Below are positions 1-6,150 of a stretch of 9,812 nucleotides of DNA, piece by piece. The stretch is from assembly GCA_938009115.1 (NCBI GenBank), contig CALLHZ010000068.1, positions 1-9,812 of the forward strand, written 5' to 3'. The notes beneath the pieces were generated by a model that was given only the letters and a program-made list of their open reading frames with translations, searched no databases and was not told where the DNA came from. The stretch comes from an uncultured Clostridia bacterium. Its GTDB lineage: Bacteria; Bacillota; Clostridia; Peptostreptococcales; Anaerovoracaceae. The position numbers were made by a program, and so were the translations under genes. Within the stretch, counting starts at the first letter, position 1, and every line of letters begins with the position of its first letter.

Positions 1-537
1 ATCGGCCAGCATAAAATGATCGAATTTTCCCTGGTACTCGATATTATGGATCGTGAATACAACGGGCAGGTTCCGGTATCCCTCGCGCTCCCTGTACAGG
101 GTTTTCAAATAGACGGGCACCAGGGCAGTCTGCCAGTCGTTGCAGTGCAGAAGATCCGGAAAAGGATCCATCAGAGGAAGCAGCTCCAGCGCCGCTTTCG
201 AAAAAAAAGCAAAACGCTCTCCGTCGTCGTGCTGGCCATAAAGCGCCTCTCTGCCGAAATAATATTCATTATCGACAAAATAGTACGTCACACCCTGGCG
301 CTGCAGTTTGTAAAGGCCGGCATACTGCTTTCGCCAGGACAATTGCACGGTTTTGGAGCCTAAAAAGGACATCTCCTTTCGGCAGGACGCATCGATCTGA
401 CGATACAGCGGAACCAGCACCGAAGCCCTGACCCCTTCCCGGACAACATACTTAGGCAGCGCGCCCAGCACGTCGCCCAACCCGCCGCTTTTTATGTACG
501 GCGCACATTCGGATGCGATATATAAAATATGCTTCAT
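1..537 (-). CDS. glgA: Glycogen synthase, N-terminal part (runs off left edge)
   Basis: GlgA transfers glucose from ADP-glucose to the non-reducing end of a growing alpha-1,4-glucan in the cytoplasm. Only the first 179 codons are in the window, against a usual family length of about 480, so this is an edge-truncated gene and not a broken one. The translated start MKHILYIASECAPYIKSGGL carries the GT5 nucleotide-sugar motif KSGGLGD (residues 16-22, usual form KTGGL). Further in are HCNDWQTALVPVYLK (about 132-146) and the TIHNIEYQG segment (about 163-171), both typical of bacterial starch/glycogen synthases. The ATG at 537 is preceded by AAGAGGG with a short 4-nt spacer and lies 20 bp after the glgD stop, so it is probably cotranscribed as the fourth glg gene of the operon. 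The reading frame is open to base 1. The family call is firm. Confidence 0.96.
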   Translation of the reverse strand, partial: MKHILYIASECAPYIKSGGLGDVLGALPKYVVREGVRASVLVPLYRQIDASCRKEMSFLGSKTVQLSWRKQYAGLYKLQRQGVTYYFVDNEYYFGREALYGQHDDGERFAFFSKAALELLPLMDPFPDLLHCNDWQTALVPVYLKTLYREREGYRNLPVVFTIHNIEYQGKFDHFMLAD

Positions 538-557
538 GAAACCCTCTTCGTCCGATG

Positions 558-1685
558 CTACACGATGGTCATCTTCGGCAGCACAATGGGATAAGCCGGA
601 TGTCCGATCACCTCTCTGCCGTCCCGCACGATCACATCTTTATCCAGGATGGCGTGCTCGACCCTTGCATGGTCCATGATCTCCGTGTCCTGCATGATGA
701 TGCTGTCTTTTACAACAGCATTACGATCGACGTGGACACCTCGGGAGACCACGGAATTGATCACAGTGCCCATGATCTGACAACCGTCGGCGATCATGGA
801 GTTTCCCACATAGCATCCGGGGCCGTATCGCGCCGGCACGCTGTCTTTGACCTTCGTATAGACGGTTTTTTGAAATACCTTTGCGGAAAAATCCGGATCC
901 AGCATAGCCTTGTTGGCTTCCATGTAAGAAGCGATCGTGCTGATCTCCAGCAAATGGCCGTTGTACTCGTAGCCGAATACTTTCAGCGAAGGAGACAGCC
1001 TTTTCAGGATGTCGGTGTACAGATCGTACCGCTGGTGCGAAATGGCATCGGCGATCAGGGATTCCAGCAGCGTCTTGCGGATCACGCCCGCGCCGATGCA
1101 CCAGGCCCCTTCTCTGTTGTTTTGCTCATCCTCCAGGATCTCCACCTCCAGGATCTGCTTTCGCTCATCCATGCGGATCATCGGCACCCCCTGGGGAACA
1201 TGATTCGTTCCGTTCATTTGCTGCGTATACGCCACTGTGATGTCGGCGCCGCTCTCCTGATGGGCGCGGACCATGTCGCGGTAGTCTATGGTGTAAAGGA
1301 TCCTGGACCCGGTGAGGATCACATACTCTGCCATTGATTTCTTAATGGAATGGAGATGACTGCCCAGCGCGTCGATCGTCCCTCTGTATATTTGAGCGCC
1401 TTCAGCGGCTTCTTTATTGGCGAAGGGCGTCAGGACTCTCAGTCCGCCCCGCTTTCTGGACATATCCCATTCGGCGCCGGAGCCCAGATGCTCGATCAGG
1501 GAATGGTAATTGGTCCGGGCGATCACCGACACTTCAAAAATACCCGAATTGACAAAATTGGACAGCACAAAATCGATGATCCGGTATTTCCCTCCGATGG
1601 ACAACGCCGCAAGGGCCCGGGTGCTTGTAAGCTCCCGAAGGTTTTCCTTATCGGAATAGGAATAAATGAGACCCATGTAACTCAT
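558..1685 (-). CDS. glgD: ADP-glucose pyrophosphorylase regulatory subunit GlgD
   Basis: A 375-residue nucleotidyltransferase-fold protein homologous to GlgC, and the usual partner of GlgC in Bacillota. It keeps the GGKYRIIDF segment (31-39) and the GSGAEWDM region (68-75, the counterpart of GNGQPWDL in GlgC). It lacks the N-terminal GGxGxRL pyrophosphorylase loop, where it reads GLIYSYSDKENLREL. At the place of the catalytic Asp of the GlgC GDH motif it reads TGSRILYTIDY (125-135). These losses are normal for GlgD and fit a non-catalytic subunit that raises GlgC activity in a heterotetramer. The C-terminal third (about 285-355) is the left-handed beta-helix of hexapeptide-like repeats. The ATG at 1685 is chosen because AGGAGGT lies 5 nt upstream. 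That site contains the glgC stop codon, so translation is probably coupled to glgC. A second ATG at codon 4 is less well placed. Confidence 0.95.
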   Translation of the reverse strand: MSYMGLIYSYSDKENLRELTSTRALAALSIGGKYRIIDFVLSNFVNSGIFEVSVIARTNYHSLIEHLGSGAEWDMSRKRGGLRVLTPFANKEAAEGAQIYRGTIDALGSHLHSIKKSMAEYVILTGSRILYTIDYRDMVRAHQESGADITVAYTQQMNGTNHVPQGVPMIRMDERKQILEVEILEDEQNNREGAWCIGAGVIRKTLLESLIADAISHQRYDLYTDILKRLSPSLKVFGYEYNGHLLEISTIASYMEANKAMLDPDFSAKVFQKTVYTKVKDSVPARYGPGCYVGNSMIADGCQIMGTVINSVVSRGVHVDRNAVVKDSIIMQDTEIMDHARVEHAILDKDVIVRDGREVIGHPAYPIVLPKMTIV

Positions 1686-1690
1686 AACGA

Positions 1691-1697
1691 CCTCCTA
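1691..1697 (-). promoter_or_regulatory. glgD ribosome binding site with the glgC stop codon inside it
   Basis: Read on the minus strand, TAGGAGG contains both the TAG stop of glgC and the Shine-Dalgarno core of glgD, 5 nt before the glgD ATG at 1685. A ribosome terminating on glgC would sit on the glgD site, which favours coupled synthesis of the two subunits. The sequence is seen directly; the coupling is inferred. Confidence 0.8.
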
Positions 1698-2891
1698 TCG
1701 ATCCGCATCGACGACCGTACCGGCTTCGATGCTTATGCCTCTGCTGATCCGCACCCCGTCGGCTACGACGGAAATAGCCGGTATTGCAGAGCCCGTTTCT
1801 TTGCCCACTGCCGCACCATCGCCCACAGCCACCCCTTCTGCCAGGATGGCATAATTCACTTCGGCGTTTTCGCCGATGGTCGTGGACGACATGACCACTG
1901 AATTTCGGACTGCTGCGCCTTTTTTGACGGTGACATTGGGGAAAATGATGGAATTTTCCACAGTCCCTTCGATAAAACAGCCCTCAGACACGTGAGATCC
2001 CCGCAGGGTTGCCTGCCGTCCTATGTACTGCGGCGGCAGATTGGCATTGCGGGCGTAGATCTTCCACCTGGGGTCATACAGCTCCAGGGAAACGTTTTCC
2101 TTGAGAAGATCCATATTGGCTTCCCAGAGGGATTCTATGGTGCCTACATCCTTCCAATAGCCGAGGTATTTATAAGCAAACATCCGTTTGTTGTCGTTGA
2201 GCATGGCGGGGATCACATCTTTTCCGAAATCCTTGCTGGAACGGGGATTTGCCTCATCCTCCTCAAGGTATTGCCTTAGGATCGGCCAATTGAAAATATA
2301 AACTCCCATGGAAGCCAAATTGCTTTTCGGCCTGGCCGGCTTCTCTTCGAATTCGGTGATGCGCAGATTTTCGTTGGTGTTCATGACACCGAAGCGACTG
2401 GCCTCTTCGATGGGCACTTCGATGACGGCAATGGTGCAGTCCGCATCCTTCTTCAAATGCTGGTCCAGCATCCAGCGGTAGTTCATCTTATAAACATGGT
2501 CTCCGGACAGGATGATCACATAATTGGGATCATATTGTTCGATAAAAGGAATATTCTGGTATATGGCGTTTGCCGTGCCCTTATACCATTCCCCTTCCTT
2601 TCCCCGCACATAAGGAGGGAGGATCCTGGCGCCTCCGTACATTCTGTCCAGGTCCCAGGGTTGTCCATTGCCGATATAGGCGTTCAGCTCCATGGGCTGA
2701 TACTGCGTAAGGACACCGATGGTGTCGATATCCGAATTGATACAGTTGGAAAGAGGAAAATCGATGATGCGGTATTTCCCGCCGAAAGGAACCGCAGGTT
2801 TGGCGACATCCTTCGTCAGGACACCAAGGCGGCTTCCCTGGCCGCCGGCGAGGAGCATAGCGACCATATCCTTCTTTTTGATAAAACTCAT
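1695..2891 (-). CDS. glgC: Glucose-1-phosphate adenylyltransferase catalytic subunit GlgC
   Basis: GlgC makes ADP-glucose and pyrophosphate from ATP and glucose-1-phosphate, the committed step of bacterial glycogen synthesis. The 398-residue length is normal. The N-terminal nucleotide loop AGGQGSRLGVLT is at 15-26, followed by KPAVPFGGKYRIIDFPLSNC (31-50). The catalytic Asp is D131 in SGDHVYKMNY (129-138), and the glucose-1-phosphate-binding Lys is in FEEKPARPKS (181-190). The GYWKDVGT segment (244-251) is also family-typical. The C-terminal part (about 285-395) is a left-handed beta-helix of isoleucine-rich hexad repeats. Unlike the neighbouring GlgD, all catalytic motifs are intact. The ATG at 2891 overlaps the glgB stop as ATGA and follows GGGAGGT in the end of glgB, so translation is probably coupled to glgB. 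The predicted partner is GlgD. Confidence 0.97.
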   Translation of the reverse strand: MSFIKKKDMVAMLLAGGQGSRLGVLTKDVAKPAVPFGGKYRIIDFPLSNCINSDIDTIGVLTQYQPMELNAYIGNGQPWDLDRMYGGARILPPYVRGKEGEWYKGTANAIYQNIPFIEQYDPNYVIILSGDHVYKMNYRWMLDQHLKKDADCTIAVIEVPIEEASRFGVMNTNENLRITEFEEKPARPKSNLASMGVYIFNWPILRQYLEEDEANPRSSKDFGKDVIPAMLNDNKRMFAYKYLGYWKDVGTIESLWEANMDLLKENVSLELYDPRWKIYARNANLPPQYIGRQATLRGSHVSEGCFIEGTVENSIIFPNVTVKKGAAVRNSVVMSSTTIGENAEVNYAILAEGVAVGDGAAVGKETGSAIPAISVVADGVRISRGISIEAGTVVDADR

Positions 2892-4783
2892 AGTGACCTC
2901 CCTTCGCTGAAACGCTCTGCAGATGCTTCCGACAAAACCAGAAATGTAAGAGGCGGGACAGTCATACAGAGAGAAAACCGGGCCTCTCCTGATCCCTGCC
3001 GATCGGTTCGCACGGAGGTGATCGGATGCCCTTTTCCTCCGAATATTTCGAGATCCGATTGAAATATCACTTTATACGGGCCCTTCCTGGATACTTCAAA
3101 ACGATACGCTTTTCTTTCCTCAGCAGAAAAATTGACCACACAGATCAGCTCATCGCCTCGCCGGTTCTTTCGCATGTACACAACGACATTACTCTCGTAG
3201 TCGGAGGCCTGGAGCCACGAAAAACCATCCCAGCTGTTTTCGATCTCCCACAGCGGTGAATTCGAACGATAGAAACAGTTCAACGCTTTGACGTAGTCTT
3301 TGAACCGGCTGTGCATGGGAAAATGAAGAAGATTCCAGTCCAGCTCGCTTTCGTAATGCCATTCGTTGAACTGGGCCAGCTCTCCGCCCATAAACAGAAG
3401 TTTTTTGCCCGGATGGGTCCACATGTATCCCAGATAGGTTTTCAGATTTTCAAATTTCTGCTCATAGCTTCCCGGCATCTTCGTGATCAGGGAGCCCTTC
3501 ATATGGACGACTTCGTCGTGAGACAAAGGCAGTATATAGTTTTCCGTGAAGGCGTATTCCATGGAAAACGTCAGCTTATGATGGGCATATTGGCGAAAGA
3601 ACGGATCGGTCTTCATATATTGGATCGTATCGTTCATAAAGCCCATATTCCATTTGTAATTGAAACCGAGCCCCCCGCACGCAGGCGGCAGAGTCACCAT
3701 GGGCCATGCAGTGGATTCTTCGGCAATCATCATGACCTGAGGATGTTCGGTGAGGACGGAGCTGTTGAGCTTGCGGAGAAAGGCGACGGCCTCCAGATTT
3801 TCCCTTCCGCCGAAGCTGTTGGGCTCCCAGTCGCCCTCTTTTCTGTCGTAATCCAGATAGAGCATCGAGGCCACGGCATCCACCCGAAGGCCGTCGATGT
3901 GAAACTGATCGATCCAGAAGAAAGCATTCGAGATCAGAAAGCTCTGAACTTCGGTGCGGCCCCAGTCGAATACCATGGTGCCCCAGCCTTTGTGTTCCTG
4001 CTTTGCATTTGCGCTGTACTCATAGCAAGGCTCGCCGTCAAACCGGTATAATCCGTGTGCATCTTTGGGGAAATGGCCCGGGACCCAGTCCAGAATCACC
4101 CCCAGGCCGGCCTGATGGGCACAATCGATAAAATACATCAAGTCTTTTGGTGTTCCGTAGCGAGAGGTGGCCGCGTAATAACCGGTCACCTGATAACCCC
4201 AGGAGCCGTCAAAGGGATATTCCGACAACGGCATGAGCTCTATGTGCGTAAATCCCATATCGGCCAGATAGGGAATCAGTTCATCAGCAGTTTTCCGGTA
4301 ATCGAAGAAGTTTCCGTCAGGATAGCGGCGCCAGGAGCCGAGGTGCATTTCATAAATGCTGACGGGTCGGTCATGGAGCGGCTTTCTGGTCCAGGACCCG
4401 TCGTCCCACGGGTATCCGCTTAAGTCGAAGATTTTTGAACTGGTGCCCGGCCGGGTTTCGGCATGAAAGGCATAGGGATCGGCTTTGAGCGCTGCTTCGC
4501 CCAGCAAATCGATGATCTCGTATTTATACGACTGATACGGCTGCGCCCCTTCCGCAAAAGCTTCCCAAAGCCCCTGTTCGCTGATCCGCGTCATGGGATG
4601 TTTCCGGCTCCAGCCGTTGAAATCTCCTTGCACGAATACTTCCCGGGCATGGGGCGCCCAGACGCGGAACACACACCCCGGTACGCCGTTTTCAGCGCAG
4701 AGGTGGGCGCCCATGAATTCGTAGGCTCTTCTTGCCGTCCCTTCATGAAACAAGTGGATCAGATAGCCGCTTATGCTGTTCAT
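2888..4783 (-). CDS. glgB: 1,4-alpha-glucan (glycogen) branching enzyme GlgB
   Basis: GlgB cuts an alpha-1,4-glucan chain and rejoins the fragment by an alpha-1,6 bond, creating glycogen branches. The 631-residue protein has an N-terminal CBM48 domain (about 35-125, with FRVWAPHAREVFVQGDFNGW at 39-58), a GH13 barrel from about 140 to 500 and a C-terminal beta domain. Catalytic motifs are complete: region I-like LDWVPGHFPKD (231-241), nucleophile D302 in DGLRVDAVASM, acid/base E355 in MIAEEST and transition-state His/Asp in LSHDEVVH (420-427). The N-terminal extension found in some family members is absent, as is common in Bacillota. I chose the ATG at 4783 because CTGGGGG lies 7 nt upstream and the protein then starts MNSISGYLIHLFHEG. 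An in-frame ATG at 4801, directly abutting the acetyltransferase stop, would add six residues (MTGGSP) but has only a weak site. The 3' end overlaps glgC by four bases. Confidence 0.97.
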   Translation of the reverse strand: MNSISGYLIHLFHEGTARRAYEFMGAHLCAENGVPGCVFRVWAPHAREVFVQGDFNGWSRKHPMTRISEQGLWEAFAEGAQPYQSYKYEIIDLLGEAALKADPYAFHAETRPGTSSKIFDLSGYPWDDGSWTRKPLHDRPVSIYEMHLGSWRRYPDGNFFDYRKTADELIPYLADMGFTHIELMPLSEYPFDGSWGYQVTGYYAATSRYGTPKDLMYFIDCAHQAGLGVILDWVPGHFPKDAHGLYRFDGEPCYEYSANAKQEHKGWGTMVFDWGRTEVQSFLISNAFFWIDQFHIDGLRVDAVASMLYLDYDRKEGDWEPNSFGGRENLEAVAFLRKLNSSVLTEHPQVMMIAEESTAWPMVTLPPACGGLGFNYKWNMGFMNDTIQYMKTDPFFRQYAHHKLTFSMEYAFTENYILPLSHDEVVHMKGSLITKMPGSYEQKFENLKTYLGYMWTHPGKKLLFMGGELAQFNEWHYESELDWNLLHFPMHSRFKDYVKALNCFYRSNSPLWEIENSWDGFSWLQASDYESNVVVYMRKNRRGDELICVVNFSAEERKAYRFEVSRKGPYKVIFQSDLEIFGGKGHPITSVRTDRQGSGEARFSLCMTVPPLTFLVLSEASAERFSEGRSL

Positions 4784-4790
4784 CGGGGAA

Positions 4791-4797
4791 CCCCCAG
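4791..4797 (-). promoter_or_regulatory. glgB ribosome binding site deciding the start at 4783
   Basis: CTGGGGG on the minus strand lies 7 nt before ATG 4783 and is the reason for preferring that start to ATG 4801. Its G run is followed by TTCCCC, so a very short hairpin could partly mask it. It is an imperfect match to GGAGG. Confidence 0.55.
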
Positions 4798-4801
4798 TCA
4801 T

Positions 4802-5347
4802 TTACAGCTCTTCACTTTTAAAAAGGTTGTAGTATTCGTTTCTCAAAATAGACATCATGTGAAGATTCAGATACATCCCGTTTTTCTTGCCGCCGTGACG
4901 GGCGACTCCTTCCTTCTTGAAGCCAAGCTTCAGATACAAGGCTTCCGCGGGATAATTGCCTTCGAGGAAATCCAGTGTGACACGCTCAGTATGAAGCTGA
5001 ATAAAGCAATATTCCAGGATCAGCCGCATTGCTTCTTCGCCCAGTCCGCGCCGGCGATGCCGGTCTTCTGCAATGTATATCCGTGTGATATCAAGAGAGT
5101 CATATTCCGGATCGATCCGACTGACCTGGATGCGGCCGATGGGTTCTCCGGTCTCCTTGAGCAGGATCGTCATCTGCAGGCGGGTCTTGTCCTGACTGTG
5201 CAATACAAACTGCGGAGCAATATGGTTGTAATCCCAGTCGTCGTTCATCGTAAAACTGGCCCTCACCGAAGGCAGAGCCTCCCACTGCGCAAAAAGCTTG
5301 CAGTCTTCGAATATCGACGGTCTGATCTTTAATCTGTTTGACTCCAT
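4802..5347 (-). CDS. GNAT-family N-acetyltransferase (RimJ/RimL-like)
   Basis: A 181-residue protein with the single-domain GNAT fold, which transfers the acetyl group of acetyl-CoA to an amine. The substrate cannot be told from sequence. The pyrophosphate-binding motif A (R/Q-x-x-G-x-G) appears as R98-R-R-G-L-G103, after strand ITRIYIAED (87-95). The closing motif B reads NYPAEALYLKLGFKKEGV (131-148), the usual N..A..LY.KLGF pattern. The early LKIRPSIFEDCKLFAQW also resembles RimJ/RimL-type members. The ATG at 5347 has AAGGAGGG close upstream, 22 bp after the stop of the membrane protein gene. The gene ends 18 bp before glgB, so it sits within the probable glycogen transcription unit. A direct role in glycogen metabolism is not shown. 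The family call is secure and the function is open. Confidence 0.9.
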   Translation of the reverse strand: MESNRLKIRPSIFEDCKLFAQWEALPSVRASFTMNDDWDYNHIAPQFVLHSQDKTRLQMTILLKETGEPIGRIQVSRIDPEYDSLDITRIYIAEDRHRRRGLGEEAMRLILEYCFIQLHTERVTLDFLEGNYPAEALYLKLGFKKEGVARHGGKKNGMYLNLHMMSILRNEYYNLFKSEEL

Positions 5348-5369
5348 TGTACCCTCCTTATGTGTTGAT

Positions 5370-6002
5370 CTATATTCCTACCAGCAGAACCAGGTAAAAC
5401 AGTGTCGTCACCCAATGTGAAACGATCACGAGCAGGATCGAACCTGATTCCGCAAACAAATATCCGTACGCCAGTCTTCTGAGAAAAAAACCCATTAGGC
5501 AGAGCGCGGAAGCTTCGTTGCCATAAACGGGCACTGCCAGCAGTGTAATAGCCGCAGCCGGCAGCAGCAGCGCCGCCGCCGGTGGAAAGTTCCGGCCGAT
5601 ATTCAGCTGATAATAGCAGCGCCAGGGAACCTCTTCCAAAATCGTCATCAAAAGGATGTGCAGCACCAGGGTCGCGCTCCCGGTGAAGATCAGCTGCCGG
5701 TCCAGTACGGAAAGGCTGCACTGAATATATTGCTCGTGCTGCGTTACGCCGATCCATACCTCAAAGGACAGAAGGATCAGCGGGGTGAATGCCAACAGCC
5801 GATTTTTTCTGGCCGCAAGCGAAGCAAACGCAGCTGAAAGGGAAAACCCGCAGGCGCTAAAAGGCGTTCGTCCGGAAATACCACTGCCCAAAACGCCCAG
5901 GATGCCCGCGACTGAGGCCAGTATATACCATATGCGGCCAAAAAGCGATGCGATGGCGGCTGCAGTCATGATAACAAGTATAGATACTGTGATTTTTTTC
6001 AT
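5370..6002 (-). CDS. CPBP-type (CAAX protease/bacteriocin-processing family) integral membrane protein, partly degenerate motifs
   Basis: A 210-residue, strongly hydrophobic protein with roughly seven or eight membrane segments (about 5-20, 24-40, 52-65, 70-86, 103-122, 142-160, 165-185 and 188-208). The segment ILLMTILEEVPWRCYYQ (116-132) matches the EExxxR motif of the CPBP/ABI glutamic protease family (E123, E124, R128). The C-terminal helix carries H196 in VIVSHWVTT, corresponding to the HxxxN motif, but with Thr at the Asn position. The middle FxxxH motif, expected around residues 150-163, is not recognisable: the stretch reads ITLLAVPVYGNEA with no His. It may therefore be a divergent or non-proteolytic member. 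The ATG at 6002 has AAGAGGAG 13 nt upstream, a long spacing, and no better start is seen. It is the promoter-proximal gene of the leftward operon. No substrate is implied by the neighbours. Confidence 0.78.
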   Translation of the reverse strand: MKKITVSILVIMTAAAIASLFGRIWYILASVAGILGVLGSGISGRTPFSACGFSLSAAFASLAARKNRLLAFTPLILLSFEVWIGVTQHEQYIQCSLSVLDRQLIFTGSATLVLHILLMTILEEVPWRCYYQLNIGRNFPPAAALLLPAAAITLLAVPVYGNEASALCLMGFFLRRLAYGYLFAESGSILLVIVSHWVTTLFYLVLLVGI

Positions 6003-6015
6003 GGGCTTTCAGCTG

Positions 6016-6023
6016 CTCCTCTT
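6016..6023 (-). promoter_or_regulatory. Ribosome binding site of the CPBP gene, long spacing
   Basis: AAGAGGAG on the minus strand is the only purine-rich site before ATG 6002, but its 13-nt spacer is longer than optimal. With the predicted transcription start near 6021, the site lies at or very near the 5' end of the mRNA. No alternative in-frame start fits it better, so translation of this first gene may be weak. Confidence 0.45.
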
Positions 6024-6027
6024 ATTA

Positions 6028-6057
6028 ACTATACCGCAACTACCCTTGTATTGTCAC
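6028..6057 (-). promoter_or_regulatory. Predicted sigma-70-type promoter of the CPBP-GNAT-glg operon
   Basis: On the minus strand, -35 GTGACA (6057-6052, 5 of 6 consensus) and -10 TATAGT (6033-6028, 5 of 6) are separated by 18 bp. This predicts a start near 6021 and a leader of about 19 nt. It is the only good promoter seen upstream of the leftward genes. No spacer between the downstream genes is long enough for a further intergenic promoter. Called by eye; not experimentally supported. Confidence 0.6.
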
Positions 6058-6069
6058 CCGTTTCCGCGG

Positions 6070-6098
6070 TTTACTTCCGCTGGTTTTTTCGGTATGAT
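6070..6098 (+). promoter_or_regulatory. Predicted sigma-70-type promoter of the B12 sensor-GGDEF unit
   Basis: -35 TTTACT (6070-6075, 4 of 6 consensus) and -10 TATGAT (6093-6098, 5 of 6) are separated by the ideal 17 bp. The predicted start is near 6105, giving a leader of about 46 nt before ATG 6151. Its -35 lies 12 bp from the -35 of the divergent leftward promoter, with the palindrome CCGCGG (6064-6069) between them. Confidence 0.6.
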
Positions 6099-6112
6099 GG
6101 CGTTAAGGAACC

Positions 6113-6132
6113 CTATGCTGAATTGGTCATAG
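6113..6132. repeat. 20-bp imperfect dyad, candidate operator
   Basis: CTATG-N3-AATT-N3-CATAG has 5-bp arms and a self-complementary centre, with non-matching trinucleotides between them. It begins about 8 bp downstream of the predicted rightward transcription start, where a bound repressor could block initiation or clearance. It could also be a weak hairpin in the leader RNA, or chance. No regulator gene in the window has a DNA-binding domain to match it. Confidence 0.35.
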
Positions 6133-6150
6133 CGAACGGAGGATGGCAGA

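Noticed and set aside
555..1337. A 260-codon plus-strand frame opposite glgD, rich in His and Asp
   Set aside because: The His/Asp excess is what the antisense of a normal coding frame often gives. It has no ribosome binding site or domain, and glgD is unambiguous.
558..1685. glgD as a decayed duplicate of glgC
   Set aside because: The missing catalytic residues are normal for the GlgD subunit family. The frame is intact and the gene has a strong ribosome binding site.
3311..4051. A 246-codon plus-strand frame opposite glgB
   Set aside because: It overlaps fully conserved GH13 catalytic regions on the other strand and has no domain of its own.
4784..4795. Short inverted repeat GGGG-TT-CCCC before glgB as a regulatory hairpin
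   Set aside because: A 4-bp stem with a 2-3 nt loop is too small to claim as a regulatory structure without comparative support.
4463..5332. A 289-codon open frame on the plus strand, antisense to the acetyltransferase and the start of glgB
   Set aside because: It lies opposite genes with clear family motifs, has no recognisable domain, and reads as low-complexity shadow translation.
6099..6150. Cobalamin riboswitch upstream of the B12 sensor gene
   Set aside because: The predicted leader is only about 46 nt, far too short for a cobalamin riboswitch, and no B12-box-like sequence is visible.
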